Part shown: in pieces, positions 17,017 through 25,187 of the stretch | Layout: each line of letters starts with the position of its first letter | Position numbering within the stretch: position 1 is the first letter of the stretch | NCBI GenBank assembly: GCA_017531385.1 | Contig: JAFXLD010000007.1 | Location: forward strand, 1-60,747 | DNA from: Clostridia bacterium | Lineage (GTDB): Bacteria; Bacillota; Clostridia; Oscillospirales; Acutalibacteraceae | Direction of reading: 5' to 3' | Length of the DNA: 60,747 nucleotides | The notes under the pieces: model-generated | The model's database searches: none | The model's input: only the letters and a program-made list of their open reading frames with translations | Told to the model about the DNA's origin: nothing | Program-made: the position numbers and the translations under genes

Positions 17017-18174
17017 TCAGAAACTGAACATACCGCTGAGGCTGCCGAAAAATGCACTGAATACTGCGATAAAATTACTGAAGAATGCAAAGAAATCATG
17101 CATGAGCATTGCCATTGCATCATCAGCAAAAAGATCCTGATACTTAACGATATATGTTTCATATGAAGCAGGGTTGGATTCATCAAGAGTGAACACTCTG
17201 ATACCTCTTACTTCTGTCATACCGTATGACTGGAAGCCACATGTGGGAGAATTGATAAGATCAATGCCTTTGTAAGGAACAATAAATGAGTTTGAGTGAT
17301 CGTGACCTGTAACGATACCGAGAACATCACCGCCCTCAACAAGAGCATCAAACTGACCGTCATTCACAGCTGAGGGACAGGGGGGTTCACCCATAAAACT
17401 GCCTTCTGCTGCAGTTTCGGGAAGAGCATAGAACTTGCCGTACTTGGAAATTGCACCGGGTGTACCTACAGAAACTTCATCAAGAGCCTCGAAGATTTCG
17501 GGAACAATGATGTGCTGGAATGCGAGTGAAGGAACAACTTCGCCGCCGTTTGCAGCTTTGAGTTCAGCAGACTTTGCCTTGTACCAGTCAATCTGACTCT
17601 GTCTTACACGGTCATATCCGCCGTTTTCGTCATAGCTGCCTGAGTCGAAAAGCCAGCAGTTAAAAACGATATCGCTGTCATCTGTTGATGAGAAGATGGG
17701 CACATTGTATGTACCTACGCCGTCAAGTGCTTCGCCTTCATCGAAACCGATAAAACAGCTGTATTCTTCGTAGACCTTCATCTGGTCTTCCTTGCTCATC
17801 TTTCCGCCGTCATCATCGTGATTGCCGAAAACCATAGCAACGGGAATACCGTAGGGCTCAAGAATGTCCATAAATTTTCTGATAGCAGTTGCGCTTTTTG
17901 CAGCTGATGCAGTAAGATGACCTGCGATATTGTCACCTGTAAGGATGATAAGGTCAGGCTGCTCTGAAGCAACAGCAGCATCAATGAATTTTGCTGTAAC
18001 ACTCAGCAGTAAAGCATCGTCCTGAATGTCTGCAAGAGTCAGAATTTTAAATGTACCGTCTTCGTTAAACTGAAGCTTTGCCTCTTCAGCAGGTGTCAGT
18101 GCAGAAACCATAGAAATGCTTGCGCAGCAAAGCATTACAACTGCAAGAAATACTGCAATAATTTTTTTCATCAT
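17017..18174 (-). CDS. Secreted calcineurin-like metallophosphoesterase
   Basis: Predicted exported phosphoesterase using a two-metal centre. The 385 residues have a signal peptide (about 1-25) and the ordered family motifs 'LADIQDD', 'LTGDNIAG', 'FGNHDDD', 'FQHIIV' and 'TGHDHSNS', so the active site appears complete. The first motif has Gln where His is usual. The C-terminal 40 residues are strongly hydrophobic and Phe-rich ('FFAFFSNFIAVFSAFFGSL'), possibly a membrane tether. GGAGG precedes the start (ATG at 18174 or 18171). Confidence 0.87.
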   Translation of the reverse strand: MMKKIIAVFLAVVMLCCASISMVSALTPAEEAKLQFNEDGTFKILTLADIQDDALLLSVTAKFIDAAVASEQPDLIILTGDNIAGHLTASAAKSATAIRKFMDILEPYGIPVAMVFGNHDDDGGKMSKEDQMKVYEEYSCFIGFDEGEALDGVGTYNVPIFSSTDDSDIVFNCWLFDSGSYDENGGYDRVRQSQIDWYKAKSAELKAANGGEVVPSLAFQHIIVPEIFEALDEVSVGTPGAISKYGKFYALPETAAEGSFMGEPPCPSAVNDGQFDALVEGGDVLGIVTGHDHSNSFIVPYKGIDLINSPTCGFQSYGMTEVRGIRVFTLDESNPASYETYIVKYQDLFADDAMAMLMHDFFAFFSNFIAVFSAFFGSLSGMFSF

Positions 18175-18318
18175 TAATAACCTCCAGGATATTATTTCAT
18201 TTTAATTATAATTAATTTTTCGTTTTTGTCAACCACATTCAACAAACAAAATGCAGCTATAATATTTAAAACCCAAAAAGTGTATATTTCAACAAAAAAG
18301 GATTTAATTCACAAAGTG

Positions 18319-18347
18319 TTGACTATTTCGCATTTTTAAGTTATACT
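18319..18347 (+). promoter_or_regulatory. Promoter of the TetR-type gene
   Basis: TTGACT (18319-18324), 17-base spacer, TATACT (18342-18347), then a 31-base leader with AAAGGTG before the ATG at 18379. Confidence 0.7.
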
Positions 18348-18378
18348 AATACATGTAATAAATAAAAAAGGTGAAAAT

Positions 18379-18978
18379 ATGGACAAAATAGAAACAGCAC
18401 TTTACTACAGCGAAAACTATGACAGACGGCAGATAAAAACAAAAAAAGCCATTATCGGTGCGTTTTTTGCATTACTGCAGGAAAAAAATATTTCAAAAAT
18501 CACCATAACAGAATTGGCAAAAATTGCAAACATAGACAGAAAAACTTTCTATTTGCATTACGGAAGCATTGCTGACCTCTATAATGATCTGGGAAACATG
18601 CTTGTAACACTGATAAAGGACGAAATCATTGATTATTCAACAAACAACAGATCACCGTATTCTCTTTTTGCAAATGTAAATGATATAATAAGCGAAAAAA
18701 TAGATTTGTTCAAAAGAATTGCAATCAACAACGACTTTTCCGACTTTATGCTGAACATAAAGGATATTCTCTGCAACGAACTCATAAATCTTTACGGCAG
18801 AGCAAACACTTCTGCCAGTGAAAGATTCAAACTTACCGCAGAATTTATTGCATCGGGAACAATTGCGATGTATCTCAGATGGCTCAAAGGTGACACAAAC
18901 CTCACGATGGATGAACTGGCACTGCTTGCATCCGAAATGATAATAAACGGCGCCAGCGGTCTGCTTGATATAATATAG
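18379..18978 (+). CDS. TetR/AcrR-family transcriptional regulator
   Basis: The 199 residues have an N-terminal TetR helix-turn-helix (about 20-65, 'ISKITITELAKIANIDRKTFYLHYG') and a helical C-terminal ligand or dimerisation domain. AAAGGTG precedes the ATG. It is divergent from the secreted phosphoesterase gene at 17017-18174, across a 204-bp gap, and may regulate it or itself. No clear palindrome was found there. Confidence 0.88.
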   Translation: MDKIETALYYSENYDRRQIKTKKAIIGAFFALLQEKNISKITITELAKIANIDRKTFYLHYGSIADLYNDLGNMLVTLIKDEIIDYSTNNRSPYSLFANVNDIISEKIDLFKRIAINNDFSDFMLNIKDILCNELINLYGRANTSASERFKLTAEFIASGTIAMYLRWLKGDTNLTMDELALLASEMIINGASGLLDII

Positions 18979-19031
18979 TATAGTATAGTATAAAAGGTGG
19001 TCTTTCTCAAAACGAGTAAAGCCACCTTTTT
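18972..19031. terminator. TATAG microsatellite and bidirectional terminator
   Basis: Four tandem TATAG units (18972-18992) abut a strong hairpin, AAAGGTGG...CCACCTTT, with flanking A and T runs (18992-19031), between convergent genes. Confidence 0.8.
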
Positions 19032-19066
19032 TATTATTTTATACTAAGCAACAAAAGATATATCAA

Positions 19067-19915
19067 TCAGAATACCGAAGCAAAAAAATCATAAACCAAT
19101 GACAGCACATGGAAAAAGTATCCGTAAACATCAAGCATCATTGTCATGATTGCGGGAACTTGTATATCCACACCTTTTTCTGCAATAACAGGTTCAGTGC
19201 TCTCGCCAAGTTCAAGTTCATAAAGTTTTGCAAGCACTTCTTTTGCAATTATCTCATTACCTTTTGTGCTGGGATGTATTTCGTCACTTGCAAAGTTTTC
19301 AAGGTCATCACCGAGAGCAGTACCAACATCAACAATCACGATTTCACCGGGGTTTTCCTCATTATAGCGAGCAATAGCAGCGTTGATTCTGTCTGCACCT
19401 GCCTGATAAGGTGCTCTGAGATAGCCGGACTGCGGATTATAAAGAGTCTGCATAAGGATAACCGCATCTTCATTATTCTCATTTATGATATCAACGATTT
19501 TACCGAGATTCACATAAACATTATCTGCTATTGCATCATATTGTGTATGATCATTCTTCACGATCGAATCAAACATAAGCCCGATAAGGTTATTCAGAAG
19601 AAAATCGTTTCCGCCGATTGAGATGCTGATAATATCAGCCTTTTCAAGGTCTGCAATTACAGTTTCATTTGAAAGACGGCTTATAAGATTTGCCGTTGTA
19701 TGACCGGGCACGGAATGATTTACATACTCATAACCGTTGGTGTCTGCAACTATCTTGCCGTAACAGGCTGCCTTTGAATTTGCAAGGCCTGAGCCGTAAG
19801 CAATGGAGTCACCAAGCACCAGATAAAACGGTTTTTCATCCTGAGCAAAGGCAACAACACTTAATGAGCAAAAGAGCATTGCCAGACTGAGAATAATTGC
19901 TGTGATTTTTTTCAT
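19067..19915 (-). CDS. Secreted SGNH/GDSL hydrolase
   Basis: Predicted extracellular esterase or lipase-type enzyme. The 282 residues have a signal peptide (1-24), block I 'LGDSIAYGSG' with the nucleophile Ser, block III 'IGGNDF', and block V 'DEIHPSTKG' with the catalytic Asp and His. The C-terminus is hydrophobic ('YGYFFHVLSLVYDFFASVF'), as in the phosphoesterase two genes to the left. The frame is open to 19963, but the signal peptide indicates the ATG at 19915. The substrate is unknown. Confidence 0.88.
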   Translation of the reverse strand: MKKITAIILSLAMLFCSLSVVAFAQDEKPFYLVLGDSIAYGSGLANSKAACYGKIVADTNGYEYVNHSVPGHTTANLISRLSNETVIADLEKADIISISIGGNDFLLNNLIGLMFDSIVKNDHTQYDAIADNVYVNLGKIVDIINENNEDAVILMQTLYNPQSGYLRAPYQAGADRINAAIARYNEENPGEIVIVDVGTALGDDLENFASDEIHPSTKGNEIIAKEVLAKLYELELGESTEPVIAEKGVDIQVPAIMTMMLDVYGYFFHVLSLVYDFFASVF

Positions 19916-20062
19916 TTCAATTCCACTTCTTTCCTTTTTTGAATATTGTAACACATATTGCACAAATTTTCAACCAAATTAAAATATTTTATATTAATAA
20001 TACACACAATATATATTGTACACACAAAAGTTTTATGATATAATCATTTCGGAGATGATTAT

Positions 20063-20848
20063 ATGCGATTTGTTGCTGACCATGATTTTCATATTCATTC
20101 TACTGTTTCACCCTGCTGTCATGATGAAAACCAGACACCTGAAGCAATATTAAATTATGCAAAACAAAATAATTTAAAGAAAATATGTCTTACCAATCAT
20201 TTGTGGGATGAAAATGTTACAAGTGAAGCTGAATGGCATGACGGACAGAGATTTGAATGTGTATCTTCCGTTTTGCCTTTACCGCAGGATCCTGATGTGG
20301 AATTCCTTTTCGGAGCAGAAGCAGATATGGACTATAATTATGTATTAGGCATCAGTAAAGAAAGGTTTGATACTTTTGATTTTATCGCAATACCGACAAC
20401 TCATCTGCATCTGGTCGGAAACACCGTAAAAACAAAAATACAAACGCCTGAAGAATGTGCTGATATCTGGCTCAACAGAATTACCGAGCTGTTGAAAAAA
20501 GATTTACCGTGGCATAAAATCGGCATTGCACATTTAACCTGCGGTCATATTTTAAAAGACAGAACTCCAGAGGTTATCAAACTTCTTACAGATGAGAAAT
20601 TATATTCAGTTTTTTCCGATTGTGCTGCTAAAGGTGTTGGCATCGAACTGAATATGAAAACTCTTTCAATGTCGGAAGAACTGAAAAATATTATGCTCAG
20701 ACCTTATTTGATAGCCAAGGACTGCGGATGTAAATTCTATCTGGGCAGTGATTCACATAAAACTTCAGCACTGGAAACAGCAAAAGAAAACTTTGAACAT
20801 ATAATTACATCACTTGATTTAAAAGAATCGGATAAATTCGTTTTATAG
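20063..20848 (+). CDS. PHP-domain phosphoesterase
   Basis: Predicted cytosolic metal-dependent phosphatase of the polymerase and histidinol phosphatase (PHP) superfamily. The 261 residues carry 'DFHIHS', 'CLTNHLWDE', 'HLTCGH', 'GIELNMK' and 'GSDSH', the expected metal-ligand motifs. An ATGATTATATG context with a GGAGATG stretch precedes the start. The substrate is unknown; a role in histidine biosynthesis is not supported by neighbours. Confidence 0.8.
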   Translation: MRFVADHDFHIHSTVSPCCHDENQTPEAILNYAKQNNLKKICLTNHLWDENVTSEAEWHDGQRFECVSSVLPLPQDPDVEFLFGAEADMDYNYVLGISKERFDTFDFIAIPTTHLHLVGNTVKTKIQTPEECADIWLNRITELLKKDLPWHKIGIAHLTCGHILKDRTPEVIKLLTDEKLYSVFSDCAAKGVGIELNMKTLSMSEELKNIMLRPYLIAKDCGCKFYLGSDSHKTSALETAKENFEHIITSLDLKESDKFVL

Positions 20849-20873
20849 CTACTATATTTTCATAAAACAAGCA

Positions 20874-20918
20874 AAAAAATCCTCACCTGTGCTTTAACAA
20901 CTACAGGTGAGGATTTTT
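20874..20918. terminator. Strong bidirectional terminator
   Basis: Stem CCTCACCTGT / ACAGGTGAGG flanked by A and T runs, between the PHP gene and the convergent XRE gene. Confidence 0.9.
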
Positions 20919-20932
20919 GTCTTATCAACAAG

Positions 20933-21193
20933 TTAATCGTTTTCATTTTTTTGAGTGTTTAATAATTCTTCATAAGTTATATTGAATACTTTGACGAATG
21001 CAATTATTTCTATATCCGTAACAAACCGTTTACCGCACTCAATGCGTTGAATGGCATTTTTATCAATATTAATACCCACCAGTTGCATTTTGTCTGCGAG
21101 TTGTCTTTGAGAAATATTTAAAGCTGTACGAAAATAAGCTATATTTTTTCCGCAAACATTATTTAATCCGTCATTAGTTTTGTTTATAAACAT
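20933..21193 (-). CDS. XRE-family regulator (86 aa)
   Basis: Helix-turn-helix protein with little beyond the DNA-binding domain ('LNISQRQLADKMQLVGINIDKNAIQRIE'-type, shown here across residues 28-53; then 'FVKVFNITYEELLN'). It is divergent from the PI-PLC-like gene. The gap contains a perfect TGACATT-n5-AATGTCA palindrome next to the PI-PLC start and a weaker copy next to its own start, so control of both is likely by inference. Confidence 0.85.
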   Translation of the reverse strand: MFINKTNDGLNNVCGKNIAYFRTALNISQRQLADKMQLVGINIDKNAIQRIECGKRFVTDIEIIAFVKVFNITYEELLNTQKNEND

Positions 21194-21210
21194 AAAACAT
21201 CCTCTTTTTT

Positions 21211-21282
21211 TGACATTTAGTGCTTGTCAATATGAAGATTATATGTTACAATCTAAAACAATATGACATTCACTGAATGTCA
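21211..21282. promoter_or_regulatory. Two TGACA-type operators between XRE and PI-PLC genes
   Basis: Perfect inverted repeat TGACATT-cactg-AATGTCA (21264-21282) and imperfect TGACA...TGTCA (21211-21229), centred 53 bp apart, in the divergent gap. Confidence 0.65.
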
Positions 21283-21301
21283 AAATCAGGAGGGATAAAA
21301 A

Positions 21302-22399
21302 ATGTCAAAAAAAATCTTAGCGTTTATTTGTATTTTCTTGTTTTTATCTGTTTCTCTTTTCAGTGTTTCTGCTGCTGAGCTCGATTCAAAAACAGACGGC
21401 TCTAACTGGATGAGTGCCGTTGACGGTTCTTCTTACATAACTTCCATCAACATTCCCGGAACTCACGACAGTGCAACTGCTTACTGTACATTCGGGTTGA
21501 TCTCTCAGACACAGTTTTTGAATATTGAAGCACAGCTTTATGCAGGTGTACGATATTTAGATATGCGATTCGAGTTAAAAAATGAAAATTTCTATGCCAT
21601 GCACGGTATTTCAAGCTGTCACGTTTCAGACGGACTGTTTGCTCCTAAATTGACAGCCGAAGATACTATTGATGCTTGCAAACGTTTTCTTGACAACAAT
21701 CCCGGAGAAACAATTCTTTTCCAGTTAAAGGAAGTAAACAGCACTGCAGGAGACAGCTTCTTTGACTTGTTCTACTCAAAGCATATTCAGGGTGATGAAG
21801 ATTCCTGGTATCTTGAAAACAAAACTCCCACTCTTGATGAAGCAAGAGGAAAAATAGTTCTTCTTCGTGTAGTCGGTGCTTCAGCCGAAAAGTTCAATGA
21901 TTCCAACAGCGGAATTAATTTCGGCAGCTATCCTTATGTGGAAGGAACAGAAATAATTGATTTCCGTCTCGGAAACATCTGGGCATTGAAAAACGGAAAT
22001 AATGTATATTCTCATACATTTGTACAGGATTCTTATAAGCTTGCTCCCCGTCAGAAATGGGAAGCTGTATCTGCATTCTGGAATGAAGACCTCAGCAAGG
22101 ATAATTACAATATTAATATGACTAACTGTACCGGCGGTCTTCCGTTCCCGATTTATACAGCCTGTGAAGTTAATGCAAAAATATCCGAATATGAATTTGT
22201 AAAAGGCGAATATTACGGAATCGTAGGATTGGAATTTGCAAACGAAGAGCTTTGCGAAAAAATTTACATGAGCAACAACTTAACAGAAGCTGCTTATGAA
22301 CCGACTGAAGCTCCTGCATCCGCTCAGCTGACAGCATCACAGGCAAACAGAAATTCAATAATGTGTTTTATCTTTAATACGCTTGCAAAAATTATATAA
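21302..22399 (+). CDS. Secreted PI-PLC X-domain phosphodiesterase
   Basis: Likely exported phosphatidylinositol-type phospholipase C. The 365 residues have a signal peptide (about 1-24), 'NIPGTHDSAT' with the first catalytic His, 'GVRYLDMRFE', and 'FYAMHG' with the second His, as in bacterial PI-PLC. The last 40 residues (Ala/Pro/Thr-rich, ending in a short hydrophobic segment) may anchor it. GGAGGG precedes the ATG. Lipid specificity and whether it acts on host or own lipids are unknown. Confidence 0.87.
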   Translation: MSKKILAFICIFLFLSVSLFSVSAAELDSKTDGSNWMSAVDGSSYITSINIPGTHDSATAYCTFGLISQTQFLNIEAQLYAGVRYLDMRFELKNENFYAMHGISSCHVSDGLFAPKLTAEDTIDACKRFLDNNPGETILFQLKEVNSTAGDSFFDLFYSKHIQGDEDSWYLENKTPTLDEARGKIVLLRVVGASAEKFNDSNSGINFGSYPYVEGTEIIDFRLGNIWALKNGNNVYSHTFVQDSYKLAPRQKWEAVSAFWNEDLSKDNYNINMTNCTGGLPFPIYTACEVNAKISEYEFVKGEYYGIVGLEFANEELCEKIYMSNNLTEAAYEPTEAPASAQLTASQANRNSIMCFIFNTLAKII

Positions 22400-22404
22400 A
22401 AATG

Positions 22405-22442
22405 AAAAAACGTGTTTTACTTAATTGTAAAGCACGTTTTTA
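22405..22442 (+). terminator. Terminator of the PI-PLC-like gene
   Basis: Stem ACGTGtTTTAC / GTAAAgCACGT followed by a T-run. Confidence 0.8.
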
Positions 22443-22558
22443 ATATTTGCTGAAAATTATAATATTATGTTTCAAAAAATTCTCAATAATAAAAGTGTCG
22501 CAAAAGTTCAAAATAGTATTGCAAACGCAAACTTAATCCGAAAGGAGTGCGAAAACTC

Positions 22559-22819
22559 ATGGCAAGCAGCAACAAGCAGAGCCTTGTACCCGAAGCAAGA
22601 GAAGCTCTTAACAGATTCAAGATGGAAGCAGCTTCTGAAGTAGGTGTTAACCTCAAGCAGGGCTACAACGGTGACCTCACATCAAGACAGGCAGGTTCAG
22701 TAGGCGGTCAGATGGTCAATATCATATGTCCCGGAGTCCGTTTTGACTTCATAAGGAAAAACCGCAATACCCAGGGACATCAGCAGACTATTACATACAA
22801 TGTAACAGTAGGTATATAA
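22559..22819 (+). CDS. Alpha/beta-type small acid-soluble spore protein, 3' end replaced by element insertion
   Basis: SASPs coat and protect DNA in dormant spores. Residues 1-53 are a normal alpha/beta SASP ('LVPEAREALNRFKMEAASE' containing the germination-protease region; 'LTSRQAGSVGGQMV'). After residue 53 the sequence switches to 33 unrelated residues ('NIICPGVRFDF...TYNVTVGI') that belong to the mobile element. The natural ending, KKMIEAYENGMK, is found 19.7 kb away at 42388-42424 fused to the recombinase. Rejoining gives a 65-residue protein of usual family length. The C-terminal DNA-binding helix is lost in the chimera, so this copy is probably non-functional while the element is present. 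AAGGAG precedes the ATG; an upstream in-frame GTG (22547) is rejected. Confidence 0.93.
   Translation: MASSNKQSLVPEAREALNRFKMEAASEVGVNLKQGYNGDLTSRQAGSVGGQMVNIICPGVRFDFIRKNRNTQGHQQTITYNVTVGI
22712..22719 (+). other. attL core
   Basis: ATGGTCAA, shared exactly with the right junction; the flanking bases differ on both sides (G/T before, T/G after). It lies at codons 52-54 of the SASP gene. Confidence 0.88.
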
Positions 22820-22858
22820 TAAAAATCTACACAAAAACGAGTTCGTGTAGATTTTTTA
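22820..22858 (+). terminator. Terminator for the recombinase gene in the circular form
   Basis: Stem AATCTACAC / GTGTAGATT plus T-run, directly after the stop codon. In the integrated state it ends the chimeric SASP transcript; in an excised circle it would follow the recombinase gene. It also faces the convergent PIN gene. Confidence 0.85.
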
Positions 22859-22861
22859 TTG

Positions 22862-23536
22862 TTACAATATTTTTTTTAGTTCTTTTTTTAGAGTCTTTAT
22901 TTCTTTTGTAAAGTCAACCGATATGCTTTTACAATAATCACTCATCCATTGCTTTTCTCTTTCACTATAAGGAGAAAGAGAAAAACGTTTTACAAACTTT
23001 TCGAATTCAGATTTTAGTGAAACAAAAAAATCATTTGATTTTTCTATAACAGCATTGTATGTTGACAGTATCTCATTTATGGTTACTTTGTTCTCTAAAA
23101 ACAAAAGAAATAAAACCTCACAAAAAGAAAAAGGAATGACATCACTGCTTGGAAGTCGCATTAATGTTGCATGAGGACCTCCAATTTTTGTGTCATCAGT
23201 TACTATAGACATAGCTCCCAATGTTCTGGCCAATGCAATGGCATAAACCTCACCTGTATCACCAGTGTTGTAAAGAGGTCTGTCTTCTTGGTAGTAACTT
23301 TTAAATAAAAAATAGATGCCACATTCTTTTAAATAATCATCTGTTATGATGGTTATTTTTCCATCAGCAACATCATCCATGAATTTTTGCATTATATCTT
23401 GTCCATGAGTTTTGAGTTCTTGATTGACCAAAAATTCGTAAACAAAGATATTCTTGCCAAAAAGAGAAAATAAAATGTGCTGTTGATTGGCTTTATATAA
23501 ATGTATTATTACATTTGTATCTAATGATGCTTTCAT
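22862..23536 (-). CDS. PIN-domain protein (predicted ribonuclease)
   Basis: The first 130 residues fit a PIN-type nuclease: D6 in 'SLDTNVI', E96 in 'GDTGEVYAIALA' and D114/D115 in 'IVTDDTK' are candidate metal ligands. About 90 helical, Lys/Glu-rich residues follow, making it longer (224) than most VapC toxins. The ATG overlaps the stop of the ImmA/IrrE gene by 4 bp. With XRE and ImmA genes upstream it forms a three-gene cassette resembling predicted toxin-antitoxin systems with an Xre-COG2856 pair; which part neutralises which is not known. Confidence 0.78.
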   Translation of the reverse strand: MKASLDTNVIIHLYKANQQHILFSLFGKNIFVYEFLVNQELKTHGQDIMQKFMDDVADGKITIITDDYLKECGIYFLFKSYYQEDRPLYNTGDTGEVYAIALARTLGAMSIVTDDTKIGGPHATLMRLPSSDVIPFSFCEVLFLLFLENKVTINEILSTYNAVIEKSNDFFVSLKSEFEKFVKRFSLSPYSEREKQWMSDYCKSISVDFTKEIKTLKKELKKIL

Positions 23537-24336
23537 TCGTCGTCATCCTCCCAGAAAGCATCAAAATCAAAATCATCATCAGAATTAACTGGTTCAATGT
23601 CAATGGAGTCAATAGAAATATCTAAATATCCTAATGCTTTTTCTGCTGTTGCTTTTGAAATGAGATTGTTGGAGTAATTAAACTGTATCCATTTTAAATA
23701 ATCCATTGATATAGCTTTTACATTCGAAGGAATGCACAGATTTGCATCATTACCTATTGACTTTAAAATAGAACTAATTGTTTGCTCTTTTTTTTGAAGT
23801 TTTAATAATTCCAATTTTTGCTCATTTATGATAGATAAATAATTCAATCTGTTTATTGTTGTTTCAAAACTTGTATTAAATACACTTTGTAATCTAACAA
23901 TGTCCAATATTGAAAAATTAACAATATCAAATACTTCTATGATTTTCAAAAGTGCATCTTTCGGTATTAAAAAACAGGCTGCAAAAAAATTTGCTTCTAC
24001 TTCCTTTTCATCATTGCTACTTATTGTATGATTAGTATCTTCCATTGTTTGTGTTTCTGAATTCAAATGACCTAATCGGATATGACCAATTTCGTGTGCG
24101 AGAGTAAATATTTCTCTTGAATAAACAACTGATGAATTAGAAAAAATTATATATTCGGCATCTCTTTTTATTACAGCCCCTAACACTCCGTCCATAAGAG
24201 GATATCTTAGATAATAATAATTTAAAGACTGGCATGCGTCAAAAATATCATTAATACCATATGTTGAAATACCTGCAAGTCTACGAGTTTGGTCCGCAAT
24301 CTCTGCAATTTCTCTTTTTCTTCTACTACTAACCAT
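23533..24336 (-). CDS. ImmA/IrrE-family metallopeptidase
   Basis: Predicted zinc peptidase of the COG2856 type, which in ICEBs1 and Deinococcus cleaves a partner repressor. Here 'FTLAHEIGHIRLGH' provides the HExxH site (H81, E82, H85). The 267 residues include a C-terminal helical region with an acidic end ('DDDFDFDAFWEDDDE'). The ATG at 24336 is six bases after GGAGG; it overlaps the XRE gene by 8 bp. The likely target is the XRE protein encoded upstream, by analogy. Confidence 0.87.
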   Translation of the reverse strand: MVSSRRKREIAEIADQTRRLAGISTYGINDIFDACQSLNYYYLRYPLMDGVLGAVIKRDAEYIIFSNSSVVYSREIFTLAHEIGHIRLGHLNSETQTMEDTNHTISSNDEKEVEANFFAACFLIPKDALLKIIEVFDIVNFSILDIVRLQSVFNTSFETTINRLNYLSIINEQKLELLKLQKKEQTISSILKSIGNDANLCIPSNVKAISMDYLKWIQFNYSNNLISKATAEKALGYLDISIDSIDIEPVNSDDDFDFDAFWEDDDE

Positions 24337-24667
24337 TATCATCCTCCAAAATCATTCGATTATAAAGGCTTTTATTTGCAAAAAACATATCAATAATTTC
24401 CTCAATCTCTGAGAATGATGTTGATGCATTACCACCCGTGCGAAAAACTTCAACTGTTTGTTGTTCTACAACAAATGTTATGCTTGATGATGAAACACCT
24501 AAGATATCTGCAATTTTTACAATCAAATCAAAAGAAATGTCATTTTGACCTTTCTCAATTCGAGCCAATTTTTGGCGACTGATATTAAGTTGTTGAGCTA
24601 TAAATTCTTGAGTAAAGCCTTTCTGTTCACGAATTTCACGAATTCTTCCACCAATAGTTTTTTTCAT
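24329..24667 (-). CDS. XRE-family regulator of the PIN cassette
   Basis: The 112 residues have an N-terminal helix-turn-helix ('FTQEFIAQQLNISRQKLARIE', positions about 16-36 including flanks) and a C-terminal tail with 'VFRTGGNASTSFSEIEEIID'. It is the first gene of the XRE-ImmA-PIN operon. The frame is open upstream, but the promoter at 24690-24718 and AGGATGA spacing support 24667. It is a candidate substrate of the adjacent ImmA-like protease. Confidence 0.85.
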   Translation of the reverse strand: MKKTIGGRIREIREQKGFTQEFIAQQLNISRQKLARIEKGQNDISFDLIVKIADILGVSSSSITFVVEQQTVEVFRTGGNASTSFSEIEEIIDMFFANKSLYNRMILEDDNG

Positions 24668-24689
24668 AAAACTCATCCTTTCTGTTTTT

Positions 24690-24718
24690 ATTATATAACA
24701 CATTTTACTCAAAATCAA
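24690..24718 (-). promoter_or_regulatory. Promoter of the XRE-ImmA-PIN operon
   Basis: Minus strand: TTGATT (24713-24718), 17 bases, TATAAT (24690-24695). Confidence 0.75.
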
Positions 24719-24777
24719 TACATAATGTTACAAAATTATAACATTCTGTATTAAAAAATATAGAAAAATATAGGAAA

Positions 24778-24813
24778 ATAATATTTATAGAACATATGTT
24801 CTATAAATATTAT
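24778..24813. promoter_or_regulatory. 36-bp perfect palindrome with SOS-box-like core
   Basis: Every position pairs about a centre between 24795 and 24796. The core GAACATATGTTC fits the Firmicutes LexA box GAAC-n4-GTTC. It lies 60-95 bp upstream of the -35 box of the XRE operon. A LexA site, an XRE operator or a replication/recombination site are possible. Confidence 0.6.
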
Positions 24814-24984
24814 ATATAGAAAAACATAAAAAGTCAAGTGCTTTATTGAATTAAAAATAATGTCTTCTATTATAGTCTATCATAACTGTTGTATCCAAAA
24901 GACGTCAGCACATCGGACAAATTTTGCTTTTTTTGTATTACGGTAGTTCTTTTTTTGCATAATACAACTATACAAGAAGTATAT

Positions 24985-25126
24985 ATTATTACAAAATGTC
25001 CCGAAGTCCGTTTTGACTTTATACGGAAAAACCGCAATATTGCGGGACATCAACAGACTGTTACATATAACGTAACTGTAGGTATATAGCATAAATCCCC
25101 ACTTTCCCTCACGGGATGGTGGGGAT
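24985..25126 (+). pseudogene. Relic of a second recombinase 3' end with terminator hairpin
   Basis: From about 24993 the DNA is closely similar to the element's left end (22727-22819), encoding 'VRFDFIRKNRNIAGHQQTVTYNVTVGI' in parts against the tail at the left junction; a stop at 25087-25089 and an ATCCCCAC/GTGGGGAT hairpin follow (25095-25126). No recombinase body or ATGGTCAA core precedes it. It is probably the left end of an earlier, related element or a duplicated end. No promoter or start codon of its own was recognised. Confidence 0.75.
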
Positions 25127-25187
25127 AATTCAATTATGACGGTTTTTCAGGGAAAAATTTTTATATTACAAAATTTTCTCACATAAA

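Noticed and set aside
22712-22719. The 8-bp identical core as a chance match
   Set aside because: Both chimeric joins stay in frame, the rebuilt SASP matches family length and ending, and a terminator follows the rebuilt recombinase; chance does not explain all three.
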